Notes: generated by a model from the letters alone, not told the origin. Positions 1 through 8,817 are shown, counted from the first letter of the stretch. The stretch is DNA of 64,000 nt from Brevibacillus sp051967035 (GCF_051967035.1 NZ_JBQCKK010000001.1:248001-312000); one strand, 5' to 3'. Made by a program: numbers and translations.

Positions 1-212
1 TGGTGTACCGCCAGATGGTGCAAGTTTTCGAAAAAGAAGGCTTGAGCGCCATCGAAGCACAAGGAAAGCCGTTCGACCCGCACGTCCATCAGGCTGTTAT
101 GCAGACCAACAACCCTGATTTTGATTCCGGCGTCGTAGTGGCTGAACTGCAAAAAGGCTATATGTTCAAAGACCGCGTCGTTCGTCCGGCGATGGTTCAA
201 GTGAACGAATAA
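1..212 (+). CDS. grpE: GrpE nucleotide exchange factor, C-terminal end (partial)
   Basis: This is the last 69 codons or so of a reading frame that enters from the left edge. GrpE forms a dimer that releases ADP from DnaK in the cytoplasm. The visible part holds the C-terminal beta-domain, with the family motif FDPHVHQAVM followed by the typical ending in which YMFKDRVVRPAMV packs against DnaK. It stops 51 bp before dnaK, the usual Bacillus order hrcA-grpE-dnaK-dnaJ. The N-terminal coiled coil, and any HrcA operator (CIRCE), would lie outside the window. The motif and the neighbour make the identification secure. Confidence 0.96.
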   Translation, partial: VYRQMVQVFEKEGLSAIEAQGKPFDPHVHQAVMQTNNPDFDSGVVVAELQKGYMFKDRVVRPAMVQVNE

Positions 213-263
213 GCTTGATTTTCCCTATTCATTCGATGAGAACGTGTTAGGAGGATATCATAT

Positions 264-2093
264 ATGAGTCGCGTAATCGGGATTGACCTTGGAACAACCA
301 ACTCTTGCGTAGCGGTAATGGAAGGCGGCGAACCGGTTGTCATCGCCAACGCGGAAGGCAGCCGCACGACTCCTTCTGTCGTTGCTTTCAAAAACGGCGA
401 GCGCATTGTAGGGGAGGCGGCAAAACGCCAGGCGATCACCAACCCTGACAACACCGTTATTTCCATCAAGCGCCACATGGGTACTACCCACAAGGAAACA
501 TTGGAAGGCAAGCAGTACACCCCTGAGCAAATCTCTGCGATGATTTTGCAAAAGCTGAAGGCAGACGCCGAAGCTTACCTGGGCCAGCCTGTGACCCAGG
601 CGGTGATTACGGTGCCTGCGTACTTCAACGACGCCCAACGCCAGGCAACCAAAGACGCTGGTAAAATCGCCGGTCTGGAAGTGCTGCGCATCGTGAACGA
701 ACCAACCGCAGCTGCCCTTGCATACGGTATGGATAAGACCGAAGACCAAACTGTCCTCGTGTACGACCTCGGAGGCGGTACGTTTGACGTTTCCATTCTG
801 GAACTGTCTGATGGTTTCTTCGAAGTAAAAGCGACCTCCGGCGACAACAAGCTGGGTGGAGACGACTTCGACGATGTGATTATCAACTACCTCGTGAGCG
901 AGTTCAAAAAAGAACACGGCATTGATCTGTCCAAAGACCGCATGGCGATGCAGCGTTTGAAAGACGCGGCGGAAAAAGCGAAAAAAGACTTGTCCGGCGT
1001 ACTGACTACGACGATCTCGCTGCCGTTTATTACAGCAGATGCGACAGGTCCGAAGCACCTGGAGATGAACCTGACTCGCGCCAAATTCGAAGAGCTGTCC
1101 GCTGAACTCGTAGAGCGCACCATGGGCCCAACCCGTCAGGCGCTGAAAGACGCAGGCTTGACGCCAAGCGATATTGACCGCGTCATCCTTGTCGGTGGTT
1201 CTACACGCATTCCGGCTGTACAGGAAGCGATCAAGAAGTTCATCGGCAAAGAGCCGCACAAAGGCGTGAACCCGGATGAAGTCGTAGCGCTGGGTGCTGC
1301 TGTGCAAGCAGGGGTACTGACTGGTGACGTGAAAGACGTCGTGCTGCTCGACGTAACTCCGCTCTCCCTCGGTATCGAAACATTGGGTGGCGTATTCACC
1401 AAGCTGATCGAGCGCAATACGACCATTCCGACCAGCAAGTCCCAAGTGTTCTCTACAGCTGCTGACAACCAGACTTCTGTAGAAATCCACGTTCTCCAGG
1501 GCGAACGCCAAATGGCTGCCGACAACAAGACGCTGGGCCGCTTCACGCTGTCTGACATCCCGCCAGCGCCGCGCGGTGTTCCGCAAATCGAAGTGTCCTT
1601 CGATATCGACGCAAACGGGATCGTGAACGTGCGTGCGAAAGACCTGGGTACAGGAAAAGAGCAACGCATCACCATCACGTCCAACTCCGGTTTGTCGGAA
1701 GAAGAAATCGAACGCATGGTAAAAGAAGCTGAGCTGAATGCGGAAGCGGACAGAAAGCGCAAGGAAGAAGTCGAAATCCGCAACGAAGCTGACCAGCTTG
1801 TCTTCACCACCGAGAAGACACTGAAAGAAGTGGAAGGCAAGGTAGACCAGGCGGAGATCGATCGCGCGAACGCTGCCAAGGACAAAGTGAAAAAAGCGCT
1901 GGAAGGCGGCAACATCGACGAAATCAAAGCTGCAAAAGACGAACTGTCCGAGATCATTCAACAAATTTCCGTGAAGCTCTACGAGCAGGCTGCCCAAGCG
2001 CAGCAACATGCAGGAGGCGGAGCAGAAGCGCAAGAACCGAAGAAGGACAATGTCGTTGATGCTGACTACGAAGTGGTAGACGAGAAAAAGTAA
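264..2093 (+). CDS. dnaK: Chaperone protein DnaK (Hsp70)
   Basis: DnaK is the ATP-dependent Hsp70 foldase that binds hydrophobic peptide segments in the cytoplasm, helped by DnaJ and GrpE. The 609 residues match the family length. Seen in order are the phosphate-1 motif IGIDLGTTNSC (about residues 5-15), the NEPTAAALAYG signature (about 150), the phosphate-2 motif DLGGGTFDVSIL (about 170), the adenosine motif ILVGGSTRIPAVQ (about 310), the linker DVVLLDVTPLSLGIE (about 360), the substrate-binding domain, and an acidic tail ending VDEKK. The ATG is preceded by AGGAGG with good spacing. A strong terminator follows and separates dnaK from dnaJ. Confidence 0.99.
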   Translation: MSRVIGIDLGTTNSCVAVMEGGEPVVIANAEGSRTTPSVVAFKNGERIVGEAAKRQAITNPDNTVISIKRHMGTTHKETLEGKQYTPEQISAMILQKLKADAEAYLGQPVTQAVITVPAYFNDAQRQATKDAGKIAGLEVLRIVNEPTAAALAYGMDKTEDQTVLVYDLGGGTFDVSILELSDGFFEVKATSGDNKLGGDDFDDVIINYLVSEFKKEHGIDLSKDRMAMQRLKDAAEKAKKDLSGVLTTTISLPFITADATGPKHLEMNLTRAKFEELSAELVERTMGPTRQALKDAGLTPSDIDRVILVGGSTRIPAVQEAIKKFIGKEPHKGVNPDEVVALGAAVQAGVLTGDVKDVVLLDVTPLSLGIETLGGVFTKLIERNTTIPTSKSQVFSTAADNQTSVEIHVLQGERQMAADNKTLGRFTLSDIPPAPRGVPQIEVSFDIDANGIVNVRAKDLGTGKEQRITITSNSGLSEEEIERMVKEAELNAEADRKRKEEVEIRNEADQLVFTTEKTLKEVEGKVDQAEIDRANAAKDKVKKALEGGNIDEIKAAKDELSEIIQQISVKLYEQAAQAQQHAGGGAEAQEPKKDNVVDADYEVVDEKK

Positions 2094-2155
2094 TCACGAA
2101 GGAAGCGTGAGGGGAGAGCCTTCTCCCTTCGCTCCCTGCCGATGTGACCCCATGG

Positions 2156-2193
2156 AAGTCAAAGTCACGCAAAAGCTGACTTTGACTTTTTTT
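2156..2193 (+). terminator. Rho-independent terminator between dnaK and dnaJ
   Basis: A 12-bp stem (AAGTCAAAGTCA pairing with TGACTTTGACTT) closes a short loop and runs straight into a T tract. It should stop much of the dnaK transcription before dnaJ. Confidence 0.85.
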
Positions 2194-2206
2194 CGGGTCT
2201 GTCACA

Positions 2207-2215
2207 TGCTATGAT
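2207..2215 (+). promoter_or_regulatory. Candidate extended -10 promoter for dnaJ
   Basis: TGCTATGAT is an extended -10 element (TGn plus TATGAT) 33 bp before the dnaJ start and just after the terminator. There is no good -35; a TTGACT lies 22 bp upstream, which is too far. Plausible but unproven. Confidence 0.4.
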
Positions 2216-2247
2216 AACAGTTGACTGTCATGGGAGTGATATAGGAG

Positions 2248-3381
2248 ATGAAACGCGACTACTACGAGGTTCTGGGAGTATCCAAGGACGCGGACGCCGA
2301 AGAAATCAAGAAAGCGTACCGAAAGCTTGCTCGCCAGTACCATCCGGATGTGAATAAAGCCGCTGATGCGGAAGAAAAGTTCAAGGAAGTCAAGGAAGCT
2401 TACGATGTCCTGTCGGATACGCAAAAACGCGCGCAGTACGACCGTTTCGGCCATCAGGACCCGAGCCAGGGCTTTGGCGGCGGAGGGTTTGACACCTCGG
2501 GCATGGGCGGCTTCGGAGATATTTTTGACATGTTCTTCGGTGGCGGCGGCAGACGCGCGAACCCGAACGCGCCGCGCAAAGGGGCCGATTTGCAGTTCGG
2601 CCTGAGCATCGATTTTATCGACGCGATCTTCGGAAAAGAAACCGACGTGGAAATCCCGAAAGAAGTGGAATGCGATACGTGTTTCGGCTCCGGAGCCAAA
2701 CCGGGAACAGGCGTTGACACGTGCAAAACTTGTCACGGTACCGGACAGCAGGAAGTGGCGGCCAATACGCCGTTTGGCCGCATCGTCAACCGTCGTGTTT
2801 GCTCCACGTGCGAAGGCAAAGGGAAGGTTTACAAGGAAAAGTGCTCCTCGTGCCGAGGTAGCGGGCGCGTCAAGGTGCGTCGCAAAATTCATCTCAATAT
2901 CCCGGCAGGTGTCGATGACGGAGCGCAGCTGCGCGTCTCTGGCGAAGGGGAACCGGGCGTCAATGGCGGACCTCCAGGCGACTTGTACGTCGTCTTGCGC
3001 GTGAAAAGCCACGAGTTTTTCGAGCGCGAGGGCAACGACATTTACTGCGAAGTGCCGCTCACGTTTGCACAGGCGGCGCTGGGGGATGAGATCGAGGTTC
3101 CTACCGTGGATGGCCGCGTGAAGCTGAAAATCCCGGCAGGAACGCAGACGGAAACCTTCTTCCGCTTGCGTGGAAAAGGTGTGCCGCATTTGCGCGGCAA
3201 CGGTCGGGGCGATCAGCACGTCAAAGTGCGCGTCATTACGCCAACGAAGCTGAGCGACAGGCAAAAGGAGCTTCTGCGCGAGCTGGCTGATCTGTCCGGA
3301 GAGAAGCCGGGACAGCATGGCGCAGGGGCAGAGGACGAAAGCTTTTTTGAAAAAATGAAACGGGCATTCCGCGGCGAGTAA
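2248..3381 (+). CDS. dnaJ: Chaperone protein DnaJ (Hsp40)
   Basis: DnaJ delivers unfolded substrates to DnaK and stimulates its ATPase. The 377 residues show the full type-I layout: an N-terminal J domain with the HPD tripeptide (YHPDVN, about residue 33), a Gly/Phe-rich stretch (about 75-110), four CxxCxGxG zinc repeats (CDTCFGSG, CKTCHGTG, CSTCEGKG, CSSCRGSG, about 145-210) and the C-terminal substrate-binding domain. The ATG follows TAGGAG. It begins a group that continues into prmA, rsmE and mtaB with gaps of about 20-70 bp. It may be transcribed partly from its own promoter, because a terminator separates it from dnaK. Confidence 0.98.
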   Translation: MKRDYYEVLGVSKDADAEEIKKAYRKLARQYHPDVNKAADAEEKFKEVKEAYDVLSDTQKRAQYDRFGHQDPSQGFGGGGFDTSGMGGFGDIFDMFFGGGGRRANPNAPRKGADLQFGLSIDFIDAIFGKETDVEIPKEVECDTCFGSGAKPGTGVDTCKTCHGTGQQEVAANTPFGRIVNRRVCSTCEGKGKVYKEKCSSCRGSGRVKVRRKIHLNIPAGVDDGAQLRVSGEGEPGVNGGPPGDLYVVLRVKSHEFFEREGNDIYCEVPLTFAQAALGDEIEVPTVDGRVKLKIPAGTQTETFFRLRGKGVPHLRGNGRGDQHVKVRVITPTKLSDRQKELLRELADLSGEKPGQHGAGAEDESFFEKMKRAFRGE

Positions 3382-3452
3382 TCGGTCGCGGTTTTGTCCG
3401 CTTGTAGTTGATTCTGTTCATCAGGAAAGCAAAAGTGGGGAGTGGTAGATTC

Positions 3453-4394
3453 GTGAAATGGTCAGAAATCAGTATCCATACAACAGCGGAGGCTACGGAG
3501 GCGGTGTCCAGTCTCCTCTATGAAATTGGTGCCAACGGTGTCGTCATCGAAGACCCGGAGGTTCTTTATCGCGAGTGGGATACGCCCTTTGGCGAAATCT
3601 ACCAGCTCTCTCCTGACGATTTTCCGGCCGAGGGCGTATTCGTCAAAGGGTATTTGCCTGTGGACAGCAGCGAACTGATTGATGTCGTGGAAGAATTGAA
3701 AGAGCAACTGGCGCAGCTGCCCGACTACGGCCTGGACATCGGCAAGGCGTCGATCGCCGTAAACGATGTCCACGAAGACGAATGGGCCCACGCCTGGAAA
3801 AAGTATTACAAGCCTGTGCACGTCTCCGACCGGATGACGATCAAGCCTGTCTGGGAAGAGTACGAGCCGCGTCAGCCGGACGAAATCATCATCGAGATGG
3901 ACCCGGGGATGGCTTTTGGCACAGGGACGCATCCGACGACCATTCTCTGTTTGCGCGCGCTGGAGAAGTACGTGGCCAAAGGCGATCGCGTGTACGATGT
4001 GGGAACCGGAACGGCGATTTTGAGCATTGCGGCGATCAAGCTGGGCGCCAAAAGCGTGCTGGCGATGGACCTGGACGAGGTGGCGGTTCGCTCTGCCCAG
4101 GCCAATACCGAGCTGAACGGCGTGCACGAGCAGATCACCGTCAGACAGAACAACCTGCTCGATGGCATCGAGGAGCAGGTGGAGGTCATCGTCGCCAACA
4201 TTTTGGCAGAAGTGATTTTGCGCTGCACGGATGACGTATTCCGCTTGCTGGCACCAGGCGGCACGTTCATCGCATCCGGCATCATTTCAGCGCGGGAAGC
4301 GGATGTCAAGGCTGCTTTGGCTGCTTCCGGGCTTGACGTCGTGGAAACCATTTTCATCGACGACTGGGTAGCCATCATCGCAAAAAAACGATAG
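3453..4394 (+). CDS. prmA: Ribosomal protein L11 methyltransferase
   Basis: PrmA transfers methyl groups from S-adenosylmethionine to ribosomal protein L11. The frame is open from an ATG further upstream (3408), but I place the start at GTG 3453 because GGGGAG sits correctly before it and the protein then begins MKWSEISIHTT, the typical family start. The 313 residues match Bacillus PrmA. The SAM-binding loop VGTGTAILSIAA lies around residue 180, followed by the motif-II acid in VLAMDLDE and the ANILAEVIL motif. The gene lies between dnaJ and rsmE in the conserved order. Confidence 0.96.
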   Translation: MKWSEISIHTTAEATEAVSSLLYEIGANGVVIEDPEVLYREWDTPFGEIYQLSPDDFPAEGVFVKGYLPVDSSELIDVVEELKEQLAQLPDYGLDIGKASIAVNDVHEDEWAHAWKKYYKPVHVSDRMTIKPVWEEYEPRQPDEIIIEMDPGMAFGTGTHPTTILCLRALEKYVAKGDRVYDVGTGTAILSIAAIKLGAKSVLAMDLDEVAVRSAQANTELNGVHEQITVRQNNLLDGIEEQVEVIVANILAEVILRCTDDVFRLLAPGGTFIASGIISAREADVKAALAASGLDVVETIFIDDWVAIIAKKR

Positions 4395-4412
4395 AATAGT
4401 GAGGTTGGCGAG

Positions 4413-5171
4413 ATGCAACGATATTTTGTCGAGCCACATCTCTTTCATGAGCATGAGCTAACGATTATCGGAGACGATGTTCACCATATTGTAAACGTGA
4501 TGCGAGCGCGGATCGGGGACGAAATTCTCGTCTCGGACGGAGCAGGCAGATCGGCGAAAGCCAGGCTCGTCAGCTTTTCTTCCACGGAAGTCCGGGCAGA
4601 AGTGATCGAGATGCTGCACGAAGAGCGTGAACTGCCGATCCGCATTACCATTGGTCAAGGAATGCCAAAAGGCGAGAAGATGGAGTGGATCTTGCAAAAG
4701 GGGACGGAACTTGGCGCGTACTCCTTTTTTCCGTTTTCTTCCGCACGGACCATCGTCAAACTGGATGCCAAAAAAGAAGCGAAAAAACTGGAGCGCTGGC
4801 GCAAAATCGTCAAGGAGGCTGCCGAGCAGTCGCACAGGACCGTTTTGCCTGCACTCTTGGCGCCTGTTTCTTTTCGCGAGGCCCTAGCGGCAGGCCAAGC
4901 CTACACGCATGTGGCTATCGCCTATGAAAAGGAAGGAAGCACGACTGTCCACGAAGTGCTGGAGCAGATGAAGGCTGGCGATTCCCTGCTCGTCCTGATT
5001 GGCCCTGAAGGGGGATTTGCCCCGGAGGAAGTGGCAGAGGCAGAAAGCCAGGGATTTTTGTCCGTGTCTCTCGGTCCCCGCATTTTGCGGACAGAAACAG
5101 CAAGCCAGTACGTACTCGCCGCCGCTTCCTACCAGTTTGAACGAAAAGCTTCACGGCATCGCAAAGGATGA
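4413..5171 (+). CDS. rsmE: 16S rRNA (uracil1498-N3)-methyltransferase
   Basis: RsmE methylates N3 of U1498 in 16S rRNA in the assembled small subunit. The 252-residue protein has an N-terminal PUA-like barrel (MQRYFVEPHLF onward) and a C-terminal SPOUT knot. The diagnostic motifs LIGPEGGFAPEE (about residue 195) and SLGPRILRTETA (about 220) are both present. It starts 18 bp after prmA with a GAGG ribosome-binding site and is followed closely by mtaB, so the three are likely co-transcribed. Confidence 0.97.
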   Translation: MQRYFVEPHLFHEHELTIIGDDVHHIVNVMRARIGDEILVSDGAGRSAKARLVSFSSTEVRAEVIEMLHEERELPIRITIGQGMPKGEKMEWILQKGTELGAYSFFPFSSARTIVKLDAKKEAKKLERWRKIVKEAAEQSHRTVLPALLAPVSFREALAAGQAYTHVAIAYEKEGSTTVHEVLEQMKAGDSLLVLIGPEGGFAPEEVAEAESQGFLSVSLGPRILRTETASQYVLAAASYQFERKASRHRKG

Positions 5172-5195
5172 GCGCAAGCGAAAGGAGGAATGGCA

Positions 5196-6554
5196 ATGGC
5201 TACCGTTGCTTTTCATACATTGGGCTGCAAAGTGAACAGCTATGAGACAGAGGCGATTTGGCAATTGTTCAAAGCGGAAGGCTACGAGCGAGTCGACTTT
5301 GAACAGGACGACGCCGATGTTTACGTCATTAATACTTGTACCGTTACAAATACAGGTGATAAAAAAAGCCGTCAGGTCATCCGCCGCGCGATTCGGCGCA
5401 ATCCGGACGCGATTGTCGCGGTGACCGGCTGCTATGCGCAAACCTCGCCCGGCGAGATCGCGCAAATTCCAGGGGTGGATATCATCGTGGGCACGCAAGG
5501 CCGCGAGAAGCTGACCGAATACGTCAAGCAAATTCGCGCCGAGCGCAAGCCGATCAATGCCGTGGGAAACATCATGAAAGCCCGCGAATTCGAGGAGCTG
5601 GACGTCCCCAACTTTACGGACAGAACCCGCGCCTCGCTAAAAATTCAGGAAGGCTGCAACAACTTTTGCACGTTTTGCATCATTCCGTGGGCGCGCGGCC
5701 TGATGCGCTCCCGCAAGCCGGAGAGCGTGGTGGAGCAGGCGAAAAAGCTGGTGGAGGCAGGCTATCTGGAAATCGTGCTGACCGGAATCCATACGGGCGG
5801 ATACGGCGAAGATCTGGAAGACTACAACCTCGCCAAGCTGTTGGTCGACTTGCACCAGGTGGATGGACTCAAGCGCATCCGCATCAGCTCCATCGAGGCG
5901 AGCCAGATCACGGATGAAGTCATTGAGGTCATCAACAATTCCGACCGCGTCGTACGCCATCTGCACGTACCGTTGCAGGCGGGCGACGACGAAGTGCTGA
6001 AGCGCATGCGCCGCAAGTACACAACGGCCGAGTTCTACGAAAAAATGGTGAAAGTGCGTGAAGCGCTGCCGGGTGCGGCGATTACCACAGACGTTATTGT
6101 CGGCTTCCCGGGCGAGACCGAGGAGCAGTTCATGAACGGCTACCACTTCATCAAAAAAATCGGCTTTGCGGAGCTGCACGTCTTCCCGTACTCGATGCGG
6201 ACAGGGACGCCTGCTGCGCGGATGCCCGACCAGATTCCGGAAGAGGAAAAGCACGCGCGCGTTGCGAAATTGCTTGAGCTGAACCAGGAGCTGACCATGG
6301 CGTACGCCAAGCAGTTCGTCGGCGACGTGCTGGAAGTGATCCCAGAGCGTCCGTTCAAGGATGCGCCGGACAGCGGACTGTTGATGGGCTACTCCGACAA
6401 CTACCTGAACGTCGTGTTCCCGGGCGACGAGAGCATGATCGGAAAAATTTGCAAGGTCAAACTGGACAAACCAGGCTCGGAGTATTGCCAAGGAACGCTG
6501 GTTCGCGTCGTGGAGAACGATCTGCTGCCGTATTTGAAGGAGCGAGCGATATGA
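5196..6554 (+). CDS. mtaB: tRNA t6A37 methylthiotransferase MtaB
   Basis: MtaB is a radical-SAM enzyme that converts t6A to ms2t6A at position 37 of ANN-decoding tRNAs. An in-frame ATG at 5190 overlaps the AAAGGAGG site, so the ATG at 5196 with 7-bp spacing is preferred. The 452 residues show the N-terminal methylthiotransferase domain with its three cysteines (HTLGCKVNSYE, NTCTVTN, VTGCYAQ), the radical-SAM cluster CNNFCTFC (about 150), the family sequence IPWARG, and a C-terminal TRAM region. The stop overlaps the next start (ATGA), which implies translational coupling to the NUDIX gene. Confidence 0.97.
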   Translation: MATVAFHTLGCKVNSYETEAIWQLFKAEGYERVDFEQDDADVYVINTCTVTNTGDKKSRQVIRRAIRRNPDAIVAVTGCYAQTSPGEIAQIPGVDIIVGTQGREKLTEYVKQIRAERKPINAVGNIMKAREFEELDVPNFTDRTRASLKIQEGCNNFCTFCIIPWARGLMRSRKPESVVEQAKKLVEAGYLEIVLTGIHTGGYGEDLEDYNLAKLLVDLHQVDGLKRIRISSIEASQITDEVIEVINNSDRVVRHLHVPLQAGDDEVLKRMRRKYTTAEFYEKMVKVREALPGAAITTDVIVGFPGETEEQFMNGYHFIKKIGFAELHVFPYSMRTGTPAARMPDQIPEEEKHARVAKLLELNQELTMAYAKQFVGDVLEVIPERPFKDAPDSGLLMGYSDNYLNVVFPGDESMIGKICKVKLDKPGSEYCQGTLVRVVENDLLPYLKERAI

Positions 6555-6979
6555 AGGAGATATCGGCAGGAGGCGTCGTCTATCAACGGCAAGACGGCGA
6601 ATACATGCTGCTTTTGATCGAAGACCGCTACGGCAAAGTCACGCTGGCCAAAGGCAAGCAGGAACTCGGCGAAACCATTGAAGAAACCGCTTTGCGTGAA
6701 GTGCTGGAGGAGACGGGGGTGGCCGGGCGTCTTTGCGCCAAGCTGGACATGATTCGCTACGTCTACACGCATCCGGTGACCGGTGAGTCCGTCGACAAGG
6801 AAGTCCATTATTATCTGGTTGAGGCTTACAACACAGAGATTACCGTGCAACTGGAAGAAATCAATGACGTTCATTGGCATCCAGCCAAAGAGGCTTGGGA
6901 GCTGCAACTGCAGCGAGGCTACCGGAACAACGACGACATTTTCCGCCTGGCCTTTGAAAAACTCGGGATTGAGGTGTAG
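6551..6979 (+). CDS. NUDIX hydrolase
   Basis: A 142-residue NUDIX-fold hydrolase. The Nudix box GKQELGETIEETALREVLEE (residues about 37-56) carries the metal-binding REVLEE glutamates, so a nucleoside-diphosphate-linked substrate is expected, but the substrate cannot be read from sequence. The first residues, MKEISAGGVVY, are the usual beta strand. It begins inside the mtaB stop (ATGA overlap) and ends 3 bp before deoC, so it belongs to the same transcription unit. With deoC beside it, a role in nucleotide clean-up is possible; that is inference from position only. Confidence 0.9.
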   Translation: MKEISAGGVVYQRQDGEYMLLLIEDRYGKVTLAKGKQELGETIEETALREVLEETGVAGRLCAKLDMIRYVYTHPVTGESVDKEVHYYLVEAYNTEITVQLEEINDVHWHPAKEAWELQLQRGYRNNDDIFRLAFEKLGIEV

Positions 6980-6982
6980 TTT

Positions 6983-7648
6983 ATGCAATTGAACAAATTT
7001 ATCGACCATACCCTTTTGAAGCCGGAAGCGACGCAGGAGATGATCGACAAGCTCTGCGCGGAAGCGAAGGAGCACGCATTCATGTCTGTCTGCGTCAACC
7101 CGTACTGGGTGAAGCGCTCTGCTGAGCTGTTGGCAGGCACCGATGTAAAAGTATGCACCGTGATCGGTTTTCCGCTGGGAGCGAACACGACAGCGGTAAA
7201 AGTGGCGGAAACACGCGATGCGATTGCCAACGGCGCAACCGAAATCGATATGGTGCTGAACGTCGGCGCTTTGAAATCCGGTGATCTGGAAACCGTGAAG
7301 CAGGACGTGGCTGCGGTGAAGCAAGCGGCGGGAGATGTCCTTGTGAAAGTGATTTTGGAGACAGGTCTCCTCACCGATCAGGAAAAAGAAATCGCGTGCA
7401 AGCTCTGCGTGGAAGCAGGGGCGGATTACGTCAAAACGTCCACCGGTTTTGGACCAGGCGGAGCGACGGTCGAAGATATTGCGTTGATGCGTAAAACCGT
7501 TGGCCCTGACATTGGGGTAAAAGCATCCGGCGGCGTGCGCGACGGCGAGGCAGCTCTGGCCATGATCGAGGCAGGTGCGAGCCGCATCGGTACCAGCTCT
7601 GGCATCTCGATCGTGACTGGCGCACAAGCAACAGGCACCGGATACTAG
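6983..7648 (+). CDS. deoC: Deoxyribose-phosphate aldolase
   Basis: DeoC cleaves 2-deoxyribose-5-phosphate to glyceraldehyde-3-phosphate and acetaldehyde in deoxynucleoside catabolism. The 221 residues match the short bacterial family. The start MQLNKFIDHTLLKPEAT holds the conserved DHTLLKP. The Schiff-base lysine lies in VKTSTGF (about residue 152), with the assisting lysine in GVKASGGVR (about 181). It is the last gene of the group, 3 bp after the NUDIX gene and followed by a terminator. In B. subtilis deoC is controlled by DeoR in another operon; no such site was recognised here. Confidence 0.97.
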   Translation: MQLNKFIDHTLLKPEATQEMIDKLCAEAKEHAFMSVCVNPYWVKRSAELLAGTDVKVCTVIGFPLGANTTAVKVAETRDAIANGATEIDMVLNVGALKSGDLETVKQDVAAVKQAAGDVLVKVILETGLLTDQEKEIACKLCVEAGADYVKTSTGFGPGGATVEDIALMRKTVGPDIGVKASGGVRDGEAALAMIEAGASRIGTSSGISIVTGAQATGTGY

Positions 7649-7658
7649 CACGCAAGCA

Positions 7659-7690
7659 AAGCCTGGCCAAGGGAAGGCCGGGCTTTTTCC
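7659..7690 (+). terminator. Terminator after deoC
   Basis: AGCCTGGCC pairs with GGCCGGGCT (one G-T pair) around a 6-nt loop and is followed by TTTTCC. It ends the dnaJ-to-deoC group. Confidence 0.85.
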
Positions 7691-7763
7691 TTCCTGTTTG
7701 CCTGCACGAAACGATGGAAACAACACGCGCGGGAGAGGAGAAAGCGGGAGAGGGGTGTGGCAG

Positions 7764-8159
7764 ATGAAGATGGTCACAGGGATCGGAATTCTGCTTGCTT
7801 TTTACGGAGTGGGGGTGCTGGCGAGCGAGTGGCTGCACGTCCCTTTGCCTGGCAACCTGGTGGGAATGCTCTTGCTGACGCTCGGTCTGGTAACCGGCTG
7901 GGTCCGGATGGAGTGGGTCGAGCAGGCGAGCCTGCTTCTCGTTCGTCATATGATGCTGTTTTTCGTTCCGATTATCGTCGGCGTGGTCGGCTATCTGAAA
8001 TGGTTTGTCCAGGCTCCGTGGCCGATCGCGCTGTCGATGACGGTAGCTCCGATGCTGGTCATGCTCGTGACGGGCCGCGTAGTCCAGCGCTATTTGCACC
8101 GTCAGCAGCAAAAGACGCAAGCTTCTGTCCCGGAGGAAAGGAGGACGCTGGATGCTTAG
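7764..8159 (+). CDS. LrgA/CidA-family holin-like membrane protein
   Basis: A 131-residue membrane protein with about four hydrophobic helices and the family motif PLPGNLVGMLLL (about residue 28). LrgA/CidA proteins are holin-like and are linked to murein hydrolase control and, in some species, to transport of small carboxylates such as pyruvate. The ATG at 7764 is chosen because GAGAGGGG lies at proper spacing; in-frame codons upstream have no site. The C-terminal tail is basic and polar. It overlaps the LrgB gene by 8 bp, the usual two-gene arrangement. Whether it is functionally Lrg or Cid cannot be told from sequence. Confidence 0.9.
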   Translation: MKMVTGIGILLAFYGVGVLASEWLHVPLPGNLVGMLLLTLGLVTGWVRMEWVEQASLLLVRHMMLFFVPIIVGVVGYLKWFVQAPWPIALSMTVAPMLVMLVTGRVVQRYLHRQQQKTQASVPEERRTLDA

Positions 8160-8817
8160 CCAATGGTTCGCGATTTTGGTTACGCTGGTAGGCTACCGAG
8201 CGGCGATGCTGGTAAACGCCCGCTTTCCCCGCTTGCAGCCGCTGATTGTGGCTGTCGTGCTCGTCTGGGTGATCTGGTGGGCCGCAAGCGGTGACTGGAA
8301 AGCTTTTTCTGCCGGAGGACAGTGGATTTCGTTCTGGCTGGGTCCGGCTACGGTCGCGTTGGCTGTTCCGCTCGCCAAACAAATCAGAGCGTTTGCCCAC
8401 ATCTGGCGCGGCGTTTTGCTCGGGGTCAGCACGGGGTGCGCCGTTGCGATTGCGTCGGTGTATGCGATCCACTGGTGCTTTGGCGCAGACGATCTCTTGC
8501 TCAGAAGCATGCTGAGCAAATCGGTCACGACGCCGATTGCTTTGGAACTGACTGCCTCGATTGGCGGCGTGCCCGCGCTCGCTGCCTTTTTTACCGCACT
8601 GACGGGGATGGTCGGGGTGCTTATCGCCCGTCCCGTTCTCAAATGGGGCCGGATTACGGACGACTGGGCGATCGGGATTGCCGTCGGAACGAGTGCGCAT
8701 GCGATTGGAACGGCGAGCTTGAACCGGATTTCTCCTGTCCAGACAGCCGCCTCAAGCGTAGCGATGATTGTCGCGGGCGTCGTCACCTCGCTGTACCTCA
8801 TCCCGTTTTCTTGGTAA
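8152..8817 (+). CDS. LrgB/CidB-family membrane protein
   Basis: The 221-residue partner of the preceding holin-like gene. It has about six hydrophobic segments and the family features SKSVTTPIALEL (about residue 122) and GTSAHAIGTA (about 182), which are diagnostic for LrgB. The pair is thought to act at the cytoplasmic membrane in autolysis control or in pyruvate and small-acid exchange. Translation starts inside the end of lrgA, and GGAAAGGAGG lies just upstream. Its last 20 bp overlap the end of the convergent Na/Pi transporter gene, so the two transcripts share antisense ends. Confidence 0.93.
   Translation: MLSQWFAILVTLVGYRAAMLVNARFPRLQPLIVAVVLVWVIWWAASGDWKAFSAGGQWISFWLGPATVALAVPLAKQIRAFAHIWRGVLLGVSTGCAVAIASVYAIHWCFGADDLLLRSMLSKSVTTPIALELTASIGGVPALAAFFTALTGMVGVLIARPVLKWGRITDDWAIGIAVGTSAHAIGTASLNRISPVQTAASSVAMIVAGVVTSLYLIPFSW

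Noticed and set aside
258..2033. A 591-codon open frame antisense to dnaK
   Set aside because: Frame openness results from GC-biased codon use of dnaK. It has no ribosome-binding site and no protein character, and dnaK is certain.
2182..2215. Full sigma-A promoter TTGACT/TATGAT before dnaJ
   Set aside because: The spacing is 22 bp, too long, and the TTGACT lies in the terminator stem. Only the extended -10 is kept, as a weak candidate.
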